From the NCBI GenBank assembly GCA_001584585.1, contig LSYV01000027.1, positions 1 to 64,000 on the forward strand: a stretch of DNA of 64,000 nucleotides, written 5' to 3'. A model generated the notes under the pieces. It saw nothing but the letters and a program-made list of their open reading frames with translations, was not told the DNA's origin and did no database searches. Both the position numbers and the translations under genes were made by a program. Below, in pieces: positions 31,801 through 43,800 of this stretch (its first letter is position 1; each line of letters opens with the position of its first letter). The DNA is from Gonium pectorale. Lineage: Eukaryota; Chlorophyta; Chlorophyceae; Chlamydomonadales; Volvocaceae.

Positions 31801-34800
31801 TACAATCGCAGCAACGGGTGTAGGGAGCAGCTAGATAGAGTCCGTACACGCACCTCGTACAGGAGCGTTGCACCGTGTGCCGACGACACGTCTGGCATCA
31901 TGGGCGGCACCAGTGCGGTAACTTCATCAATGGAGTGCATCATGTTGAAGTTCTCCAGCAGCGCCAGCAGCCCCTCCGCGCGGGTAGGGCTCACCTCCTC
32001 CATCAGCTGGGTGGGCGGCATGTAGGTGATGCGATGAGAGAAGCATGCGTGCGTGTCACGGCATTTCCGAGGTTATATACATGTCCGACTAGCTATAATT
32101 GCGGTGCATAGTGCGTGGCGGGCGGTGTGTGTGGATAGCGTAGATAGGTGCGGGGCGGGCCGCCATTCCTTGTGCTTTACAATTGCGGGCCATAACTTGT
32201 GCGTGCGAGGTGATGGTTAGATAGAGCCCATTTTTGGCCGTGCATCCCTTGTACCATAGATGGCATCAAACAACAACATGTCCTAGCTAGCAGCAAACCT
32301 GCAGCAATGCAGACTTGGCCACTCGGCCTGTGGAGCCGCCATGCTTGCTGCTGGACATCGCCCCGCCACTAGAGTCGGAGGCTGAGTGCTCTTCCATCTT
32401 CTTGAGCTTGGCATCGTTCATGGTGATAACGTGGGCCATCACGTCCGCCACCCACTGCGGCCGCAGCACCATGGCGTCCTCCAGGCCCGGCACGTGCTCA
32501 AAGTGCAGCAGGTCGCCGAAGTCGTACAGCAGGGAGGTGAAGGTACGCAGCTGAGTGGGGTCGTCCACGCCCGCGCTCGCGGCAAGCTCCGCGTACTGTG
32601 CAGCCGTGACAACTGGCTCTGCACCAGACTTGAAGGTCTGCTGCTTGGATTGAACCTGTTAGTAGTAGTAGGCACAATCACGGCATTAAGAACCGGAGAG
32701 GAACATGCAGCGGATCGGAGCGCCTATAGAGTACGTATGCACTTAACTACAGATGTGCATGATGATGGCGGTGGGCATTCAGCGATAGATAGATGTTATA
32801 CATGTTGGTGGCGGTGGTACGTATATACCTTAGCTAGCTAGTGTGTCGTCTGTGGTGCCAGCAGTGGCAGCACGGCCGCGTCCCTATAACAACCGATTAG
32901 ATACCAAGCAATGCTGCTTGTACACTATAGTGACTTTCGGATCGCTCACACATGAACGCACCCAAGGGGTGCAACATGCACGCACGCTTCTTAAGTTTGC
33001 TTACCGCCCTGCGCAGCTTGATGAATGATGCTGGCAGCAGCTCACCGACTCCCGGCTGCCGCAGCGCCAGTTGAAGCACGACAGCCTTTAGGTCCTTCAC
33101 GCCGTAACCGTTCATGGAGCTGACAAACAGTGGCTCCCTGTGCAAGCTCGGGAAGGCTGTGAAAAGCGTCGGTGGTGGCTGCTTGGGCCGGAAGTTCCCT
33201 CCCTGCTCTGTACGCTCGCCTGCATGCATACATTAAAGCACACATACAAGGGTGGTTTGGTTTGCCATATAGCTGCGCGCGATTATTGGCACACGTATTG
33301 ATGAAAGCCGGTTGCATGCACCCACTTATTTCTATTATTTCACCTCCGGAGCACCGGTTTGAGTGAGGGTGCACGTGCGTTCATTCCCCCCGGATGGGGC
33401 CTTGCCAACACCGCTGCTGTCAGATGTGCTAAAATGCGTGGCAGTCAGTTAGACAGTCAACAACGCACATCACAACACGCCCTTGGACCAATAGGTCTAA
33501 ATGAACCCTTCGTTCCTGCACGGCCACTCCACCCCTCGCAATCTCTGGCATCCCGTAAGGTAAACCCGGGACCCAAAGTGCATGCCAAAGCAGGTAGAAC
33601 ACGGTTTCGCATGCCTGCATACATGCGGCCCTGATGACTCTGCCAGCTGGCTTGCATTAGTTCTTCCTCATGATGCACCACATATTTCTGAGTTTGTACA
33701 AACCTGCATGAGTCCCCACAAGCACCATGGGCGCCCCTGGGGCCAGAGCCTGTATGCGGTCCATGTACTCCTGCAGCCTGTCCAGCTCCGAGTCGTCACG
33801 TGAGCGGTACATGACCAGGTACACAGCACGGGAGGCCATGAAGAAGGCGTGTGTCGAGTAGTACACGTCCTGCTTGGGCACAGAACAGTTCGTTATGATA
33901 CACAGAGGGAGGAGATATACGCGAGGATATTCAGGGCTACTTATAAAGAATTAGAATATTGCTATTACGAAAAAAATTGTTGCATTGAAGTGCCCATGGG
34001 CTGCTAGGTAGGGCCGCTCAGCTCGCGCTCGCGGGTCCTGGAGTTTCAGAAATAAAGCCAATAATGACGACCGGCGGTCACATACATGCAGCCTTGTTAT
34101 CTTCCCTGCCAGGCGTTCGTTCGCTGAACGAACGGTCACAATAAACCCCACCGATCTTTCGGTGGAACCCGCCCTGCGGGCGGGATCTTTCGTTCAGCCC
34201 ATAGCAGGGTCCTGCTAAAAGGGCCCTGCCGTTCGTTCACACCACCGAACGGGGGTCTTGTGCGTTCGTCCAAAACCACCAAAACGGCCATTCGTTCGTT
34301 CGGACGAACGAAGATACCATGTCTGCATACATGGTGGCATGCATGCTACCTACATGCTACCTACGTACATAGACATATGCGTGCTCAAGCATGTGATGAG
34401 TACGGCATGTTTAGCCTCCCTTTCCTGTCTCCCGCTTACCTGGCCTCCGAAGTCCCAAAGAGAGAATGTCATCTTGTTATCCGATCCAGCAGGACTTGAT
34501 GACGGCTCAGCACCGCTCCTCACCCCACTGTTGTCGACACCACCTTCCCCATCGCCACTGTTGCCCTTGTCTGCTAGGCGTGCTGCCGCCTCTACTCCGC
34601 CAAGCGGCAGCTCCCACTCATGGACGCCGAGTCCGTCCGTGGCTCCCATGTTAGGGTCGAACTTGTCGTACATTAGCCGCACTGCCAGGGTGGTTTTGCC
34701 AGCTCCACCTGGTCCCACCAGCATCAGCTTGCAGCGGTACGAGCACGACTACAGTGCATATAAACAAGACAGGTGCATGTTGAAGATACGTATGTCTAAG

Positions 34801-37800
34801 GTAGCAGAATGGGTTGCTAGACTCCAAATCTATTATTAGCTCTATCTGAAAATCTACTTACGTAACTCTTATTATACAATAGCCCTGTTCGTACATGCAC
34901 AGATAGATAGATGGTTTGCGCACGTGCTTCATTCACAACTCTGCAACCGCTTGAGCACACATAACTGACAGTCAATAGCTGACAGCGTACCTGACCTGAT
35001 GACACACAACTATCTTCCCTGCCTTTTCCCGCATCATCATGCAATACATAGTGAAGGTTTGTGTACTGCCAGGTTGGTAAGAAAATACATACCTTTTCCG
35101 AGCGCAGGTCGCGCATGTAGCGCAGGACCTCGCCAGGTGGGTTGCGCAGTAACTCCAGCGGCACATTCAGTGCTCTCGAAACACCCGAGAGAGTTTTGTC
35201 GCCTGGTGCATAACGACGCAAACCAGACCACTCCGCAATGCTGCTCGCCTCCTGGCGTGGCTGAGCACCGTCTAGTAGTGACAGCTGTACCAGAGCTGGC
35301 GCCTGAAGCAGAGACACCACCAGGTCCTGCATGCTTGGGCACAGGGACGCGTTAGTCAGCAGAGCTAGGAAGGCAGTTCTCTGTTACCCATTCATTTTGC
35401 CTCACAAAAGCCGTACAAATGTTGGCCTTCTTCTTGTTGCTGTTTAGCCTTAACCTCTTACATTGTCACGGTTCTGGTAGTTCTAGATAGGTTACTACAA
35501 AAGGCTTACTACAAAAGGCGCACTCAAGCGAGCAGGCTCCATTTCGATTGATCGATCCGTGCATCCAGCGCTTACACGTGGCGCCCCATATCCAGGAGGG
35601 AATCCCAGGCCTGACTGATGAGTATTGGTGTAGCGGTATACATTTGCAAGCGTTAGCATAAGAGTGTTGAAGACATCCCTCTTGTTTCCTACCATCAGCA
35701 CACGTATACATCACAGCAGCACTCACCCGCCTGCGCCTCCATTTTCCATCCCCGACTTCCAGCAGTAGCTCCAGGGATGTCAAAGAAGTCGCCTCCTTCA
35801 GCAGAGCTCTTAGATGACGGATCTGTATGCCTGCACCACCCATCAGACTCAGGCTCAGCTGAAAGGCCTTAGCGCAGCCACCATACAGCTGCCTGAGCCG
35901 CCACAGCAACCAGTGAGCTGGGAAGGGAAGCGACAACTGTTTCTCTGTAAGAGTCGATATTGACAACTCCTGTATGGGCCCGGGAAGCAGGGCCAGCGGG
36001 ATGAGCGGGCCGAACGGTCTTCGTGCGTCCTGAACTGGCTGTGCTGACATCCTCCGTTCACCATCACAGACATGTGTGTTGCTGCAACTAAGGTCCACAC
36101 GCACGAGGTCCTTGGCCTTCCAAAGCAGATTTGAATGCAGGCCGTAGAACGTCTCCGAGATGCTGGCAGCGGCAGAGGACTGAATGGTAGTAAAGAGGCG
36201 CCTCAGGAACGCATCCTCAGATTCAAATGCTGGTTGCTGCTGGGCCTGCTGCTGTTGAGTTGTAGGGCCGCCAAGCATTTGGTTGACGCCCTCAGCCTCA
36301 GACAGCGCCTCAACATAGGCCTCGGCAAAATGAAAGTCCAAAATCTCCAGGTGGGGGTAGCCATTCAGCACTTCAATTACCACACGACGGTAGGCATCCA
36401 GCTGCAGCAGCATTTGAGGGTGCATCGGCACACTGGTCAGCACGTATGGGATACAGCGATAACCAGGGCTCCAGAACTTCCTTACTTTGGACATGGATAT
36501 GATGCAATCAATCATAGGTGGCTAGGCGGTGTGTTTTTTTCTGTGGCGTATAGTTGTATATGTGCCCCCCAGCCACTCACCCAAGCAAGCTAACAGCTGC
36601 CCCATGCATGTATAACCTCAGTTACATCCCAAAAATGCCACCAACCCCAAAAGCACAGCCATCCTCGCCTCGCTCCATACTTCGCTTGCCTGCTGAAGCA
36701 TCGCCAACATACACGCACCCACCCATTGGAAATGCTGCCGATAGCGATTCCCCATCTTGTATGACAGCCGCAGCTCCGTCAGCTTGCCCTCCTGCCCGTC
36801 CCTAAGCTGGCGGGCAGCGTTTAGCAGGTCTGCCAGCAGCTCCAGCTGAAGCACAAATCTGAACTCGCAGTGCAGCACCAGGCTGCACAGCGCTGATGCA
36901 GATGAGCGATTGCGATTCTGCCTACAAAGGTTCTGTAGGTGCTGAAGCAGCATGACAAGGTTCAAGTTGTCAGAGCTCTGCACCTCCACTTTCTCTGGGC
37001 AGCTGGTTAGTAGGGACAACACCCAGATCTGGCTCAGAAGGGTATATGGAACCTCCAGAATGTCCTTGCCTTGGCCAGGCGCCGGTCCCAAGCGGATACA
37101 GCCATCCTCTGCAAGGGTTAGGGCTTTGACAGCTGATGTTCCACTGCCAGTGGCCCCAACGGCCTGTAGCACAGGCTGAAGCTCCACACCCTGCCAGCTA
37201 TCAAGCTGCGTCAGGTAACTCAGTGGTGGCATTGCATTGAGAAGTCTGCTGCACAACATTTGTTCATCCTCTATCGGGATCATGGAGCCGAGGGTGATGG
37301 AGGAACCCCAGGACATTTTGGTGAGAGCAGGGCACCGTAGCAGAGGAACAACAAGTTCCTGCATGCAGGTATCCAAAATAAGCAAGGGGCAAGTGAGCTT
37401 TGGATTGCAATGTTAAGCAGGGCGAGTATCTGTCGCAATAGGAGGTATGGGCGCTTACATTCACTCTAGGGACATCTATTATTAACACTGGTTATCCCCC
37501 CCATGCCAGCTGTGCGTGAGATGATCACACTTACAGCGTAATGCCAGTGCATATAGATTGAACGACGTCACTGAGACAACCAAGACTGTAAGCTTACCAC
37601 AAATTGATTGGTGCTCATGCCCTTTCTTATGTTTACATGCAGCTCCTGTAGCTTGGTGCTGTGTGGCCAACATTGGTGTTGGAGCACTGCCAACAGCTGA
37701 CAGTACAAAGTGCTGTCGCTACAAACCGTCTCGCTCACGGTAAGCGATTGTAGCTGTACCAGCTCCAGCTGTCCAGCTGCATTGACTTTTGAACCCAAAG

Positions 37801-40800
37801 GCAATAATGAGGGCAGCTGAGCTGCACCACAGAGCCGTGCAACGTGCCACAACACAACACTGGCTGGGATATGTTGGCCGATATGCAGTGTGGAGTAGCC
37901 AGCTGGTGGCAGCACTGCAAGGATCACGAAGACAGCAAGCTGGCTATCCGCCACCTCAATGTGAGCCTCATCCAACGTGTCCCTGCTGTAAGTGCTGCTG
38001 GCTGCTGCACTGTCACTCGCCTCCTTAGTGCAGAGCAGGGTAAAGGCATTCCACTGCTGGCCCATGAGTACACCGACAACACGGCTGCTGCTGAGAAGGC
38101 CCAGCGGCAAGCCATGGCAGCAGCTTTTGCCCCAACTGTTGCTGCCAGCAGATGCTGATGCTTTGTGGACATGCATGCCAGGCTGTGCCACCTCTGCTGC
38201 CACTGCAATCAGCCGCTCAACGGTGTCCTCTTTGCCACTGCTGAACAAAATCTCAGCCAGATGCCGCAGAGGGGATGTCAGGTGCATCTTGCACAGCAAA
38301 TGGCTTCTGAGTTGCTTCTCCAGAAAGTCCTGTTGCCGGGCGTCATGATGATGTGGGTGGGGGCCATAATTAGGTTTGTGAGTGCAATCCACTACTGGTG
38401 TATATATCTAGAGCAATTGCACCAACCAAAGCAAGGAAGCATACCGCAATATGCAGCAAGCACGCAAGCAGGATGTATGTGTACTTAGCTGAGAGCGCAA
38501 AGGTATAGTATATACATGCATATGGTTGCAAGATCTTGGAGGTGGTTCAAATACATCCTCAGAGGCATGCATTGTCATGGATACTGATAACGCTTTAGTT
38601 CTGTCCCAGCTATCACCCCCTCCCTGCTCCCCACCACACCTCGACCAGGGCAGTGTCAGCAGCATCACTATGCCGCAGACAACCCAACATATCACTGTAG
38701 TCATCCTCCCACGCCTCAGCTTGCTTCTTCACGTTGCCAGGTGCTGTAGCCCCAAGTTGACATCGAGGTCTCGTGTTAGGCTTCCAACCATCCCGAACAT
38801 ATGAACCCCATGGGCCTGGCTTCTGCCACTTAGCGTAACCCTTCTTCCAGCACAGAACATATGCCTCCTACAGAGGGAAGCAATGAAACACTTTGCGTGG
38901 GTACCTGGCCATCAAGTATATTAGTAGGGAACAAAGTTAGGCCATGGGCAGAAACTATGCAATCACAGTTTGACACCGCATGCAATCCCCAGCAACATTA
39001 TTCGTTATGATGCTGCATACATATGTATGAAGGCGCATTCAGAGTGGTGATGTACCTTCGTGTGGCCCAAGGTGCCCAGGTTTGAATCCAGAAGAGTGGA
39101 TAGTACCCGCACAGCACTTGGCAGTGACAGCCTGGAGGGCGGTGCCTTAGGATCCACCTCAACATTCAGCTTGATTAGCAGCCTTGACGCATCCAGCTCC
39201 AACTGGCCGTCAGGGCGGCAGTGTAATGTGGTGGGGCCATGAAAGGACAATGCAAGATTGCCAGCCTTGAGGGCATCCTCCAGAAGAGCTTGAGAGCTAC
39301 CCGGCAGCACACCAGCAGAGTTGGCAGTGGCCAGCACTTTGCGAAGCACAAGCTCAGATAACAATTCCAGATGAACGCTTGCAGCATGACTGGTGTCGCC
39401 TAGGTGCAGCTTGAAGGTAACAGGCGAGTTAGTTGAGTGTACAACAGAAGGACGCCCAGCTGCCACGTGAACGTTCAACAATCCCAGCACCTGCATTGGG
39501 GATGGGGACATCCGATGGTCACAATTGCAATGGAAACTTAATCCCGTCAAACAGCTACAGCAACAGGACAGGTAGGGCGTGTATATCCAGCAGACTGATG
39601 AGCAAGAGGGCTTGCAATCAAGGCCATACATTGCTCTTAATAAAAATGAGCAGGCCGGCCTAGGGTAGGATGGACATTTATTTAAGTCTAGGCTGGGCAA
39701 AATGTTGTTTGACATTTGTATCCAAAGTCTGCATTGAAAGCTTCCAAATTAAGCATTTGTTCATCTCAGCAATGCTCTAGGACTGACAGACTTCACAAAA
39801 CCTACCAAGGTACTTCTATCTAAAGCTATCAGCCAGATACGTACCTGGATAGTCGCTGTCAGCTCTCTCCCAGCTGCTATCTCAATCTGGGCTCCACCCT
39901 CCACACCCTGGGCATTGCTGCCCTTGCCTTTGATACTGGCTTCGCCCATGCCAGCAGTGGAGGTGTTGGCATGCTGCCCTTTTAGCCATACTCCATTGAC
40001 GCGTTGAATGCAGGGGTGCACTGCACAGCGCTGTGCCAGGGTAACGGCTTTCATTGCAATCGCGGGCCCTGGTGGCGGCTTATATGTGACATAAAGCGCC
40101 TGAAGACGCCCCATATTTGGCAGCAGCCTCTCCAGCTCCACCATCGCCTTCAGCACGTCAGTCGCATGCAAGCTGCGCAGCTCCAGCCGCTGTAAGCCCA
40201 CGAGGCCCCCGCCTGAGAGCAGCAGTGGTCGTGCAGCCATGTCATACCAGCTGCAGTCTTTACGCCATGGGTTCCACAGCTGCAGATTCCCCAATGATTG
40301 CCGAGATCCCAGCGCTGATAGTGCTGCATTTGCGAGCGTGTTTACAGACTCAGGGGAAGGCCACCTGCATGAGACTGTGGCAGGTCGTGCAAGTATGGCA
40401 GCGCGGATACCACCTGCCATTTGTGGAGGCAGGGATAGCAGGGCTCCTGCCACCAGCACGTTCTGCAGTGTTAGGCCAGCTGCCCTAATCGTCTTTAGGG
40501 TGCGGTGGGACTTTGTGTCCTGCCCATTTAGGCCTTGACTTGGGGCTACCGCGGCAGTGGTTGAGTCCCAACGGTATTGCCCCAACTGAAGCCCGTTGAT
40601 GGCCTGAAGGCTCGGGTGCGTGGATGCTGCCATGCCCAATATGGCCAAGCCTGCCAAGATGCCCGTTGTCACTTGGGCACGCTTGTTGCCCTCATTGTTG
40701 GCTCCCGTTGGCAGCCCCACATACAGCTGCTTCAAGCGTGGCATCTCTGTAAGACAACCTGCCAGCTGAAGTAGGTCATGATGGTGTAGATTGTGTTGCC

Positions 40801-43800
40801 CGCTGCCAGGGCCGATAGAGCGGATGCTTAACTTCTCCAGCACTGGCATTGGTCCAAGCTGCAACAATAGTGTTGGGCGCAGTATACCATGTAGGTCTAC
40901 TGATAGGCGCCGGAGATGGCTGTTGATGGCACCAGGCAGCTGCCAGCCCAATAGTAGCAGTTGTGATAGCGGCTTGCTGTCTGCGCCCACCTCTGTTAGA
41001 GCTGTCAGTGGTGGCAGACAAGGCTTGGACAGCATGGTCGCTGCACTGAAAGCAGCACTGGGTGATGCCGCAATGGGTGGCTTTAGGAGGCTAGTAAGAT
41101 GCCGGACGGGCCGAAGCTTTGAAGGCGGCAGTGCTCCAGTTAGCGGGGGTCTTGGCATATTCTGCAGAGGCTGAGATCGCTCAAAACCATTAATGTGCCG
41201 GAGGGCTGGGTGCTCAGCACGCAAACGCCCAATCGAATCCTGGAGTGCTGGCAGCAGCAGACTGTCCGGCAGCTCAGGCTGGAAACGGACCTCCAGGGAG
41301 GTAAGCAGCGGGCTGTGGCGCACCAGTGCAGCTGCAAGGCTGTCAAGTGCAGCTACCAAGATGGAGGACCCTTTGATTTTGTGGCGGCTATGTCCACGTT
41401 GTTCCAGCTGCCAGGAAGTTGAATCTTGGTCGTCGCCACTGCTATTATCAGGTTTGTCCACACTATATAGCATTTCAACAACCAGATGATTCCGGTCCCA
41501 GCTACCACCCTGTAATGCATCTGCAGCTGCATGGAAGAGCACTGCTGCCTCAACTGCCCACCCAGGCTCCAGGCACTGCACATCCAGCACAAGAAGAGGC
41601 GATGGAGTATGCTGCGTCTTTTGGCCGCCAGTTTCAACACCTCCATTGTAGCGGACACCAGGGAGCAGCAACGGGCTCAGTGCCAGGAGATCTGAGGCAA
41701 CATCACAACAAAGGACCTGTTGGTTCTAAGGATCTTGAAATCACAGCTATATGAGCAGATAGACCAGCATTATATGGACAATGAACTACATGTGATACAT
41801 AGATAGATGGGCAATGTACTAAATAAATGTGCTACATGCACTAACAACATTGATGAATGTAGAAATGATAGGACTCATCACGACGTACCAGTTTACTTAT
41901 CTATCAGGCCTGTTCTGCAGGACCCCAGCCTCCTTGCTCACCTTCCCTGGCAATGTAAGCGCTGCTACAGCTGCTGCGGAGGGTGTGAGCCCTTGTCGCC
42001 ACCAGTGGTGGAAGAGTTATCATGTTGCCTTTGCTGACAACTGATGGGGATGTATATGGTGGCGGGTGCCAAGGTGGCCCCGCAGTTGCCTTAGTCGTCG
42101 CCACCAGCAAAGTGCCGCTGGCCAACATGCCAACACCATCCACCCTTACTGCTGCGACATCTGTGTCATAAAGGTGTGCTGGCAGCCAGCGCTCCAGTGG
42201 TGTTAGTGTGCCCTCCGTGATTGCCCCTTCTACACTGCTGCCGTTCACAGTGGACAGCCAGGGCAGTGCCAGCAGTGTGCCCCACAGCTCTGATAGTGAA
42301 ACCCGTATCGTCTCCACGATCTGTGGCTCAAGGGGCCCCTCCACAAGAAGGTTGAATGACTGCAAGCTGTGCTGCCCTTCGCCACCATTGTACGCCCGCA
42401 TGGCAATCGCTAGCATGCCAATGAATTCACAGCAGTGCTTAGCGTATGAAAGGCGGGCTTCCACTTGAGCTGCAGCCGACAACTCTGTGCAGTACAGACT
42501 GGCAGCCGCTGATACTGCTGTAGATGCTCCGTCAGCTGGAGTAACAGGCGGTGGCTGCAGCAGCAAGATAGTAAGATGTTGTAGCTCCGTGCTGTCTCCC
42601 AGTAGGCTCGTCGGAAGTTCCTCCAGCCACTGGCAGCTCTCTGATGGCTGCAGTGGCACCACCACACTAATGGACTTGACGCAAGACATGGCTGCAGCGG
42701 CAAGCTTGGCCCCAAATGGCCCATGATGGAGCCCTGATACCAGGTGCCAGTCAGCAGGCCGCCAGGCAGACACCAGCACGCCGGTTTCGTGCAAGGTACC
42801 GGCGTGAATGGCCCCAGCAGCGCCTGGCAGCTCTATGGGCATACTAACACTGCAGGGCGGGCTCTCAGAGTACTCAGAGCTGGCATGCTTTTTAAGATCC
42901 AGGACTTCACTGGAGGGTTCTTGACACAACACAGCAGTAGACAGCTTCCACATTCCACGTGAAGTGAAGGTTGGGATAGACGTGCCAACACACACCACAT
43001 GGCCGTTGCTGGAGTCGCGGCTCAGCACTACTGAGTCTATCTGCTGCAATGTGCAATGCGGGCTGAGGATGGAACTGACTAGCTCTGCCACGGCAGGGGA
43101 GTCTAGGGCGCTGCTCGCCTGCTGCCAAGCGTGGCCCAGAAGGTGCAGCTCGTGCAGCACCTTGCATGCCCCACATTGCAAAAGCTCTGCGAGGGCTTTG
43201 AGGCCTCTACCATCATGTAAGGCTGCACTGGTGTTGTTACCACTGCCTGTGCCACTAGTGCCACCACCATTATTGGCTGGTGCAAGCAGTGGATTATGCC
43301 GCAGGTCAAGGCACTCCAGAGATCCTGCAGCTGGCGATCCCTGCATGCATGGCACGCACATCAAGAGGCCAGCAGTTGGGCTATTAGGGAATCTGGATGT
43401 TAAAGGTCTGGTAGGTCTGTCATCAAATACTATGCATGATGACTTGCTACATCCTCACTTGCGTGTCTGCCCATNNNNNNNNNNNNNNNNNNNNNNNNNN
43501 NNNNNNNNNNNNNNNNNNNNNNNNNNNNNNNNNNNNNNNNNNNNNNNNNNNNNNNNNNNNNNNNNNNNNNNNNNNNNNNNNNNNNNNNNNNNNNNNNNNN
43601 NNNNNNNNNNNNNNNNNNNNNNNNNNNNNNNNNNNNNNNNNNNNNNNNNNNNNNNNNNNNNNNNNNNNNNNNNNNNNNNNNNNNNNNNNNNNNNNNNNNN
43701 NNNNNNNNNNNNNNNNNNNNNNNNNNNNNNNNNNNNNNNNNNNNNNNNNNNNNNNNNNNNNNNNNNNNNNNNNNNNNNNNNNNNNNNNNNNNNNNNNNNN

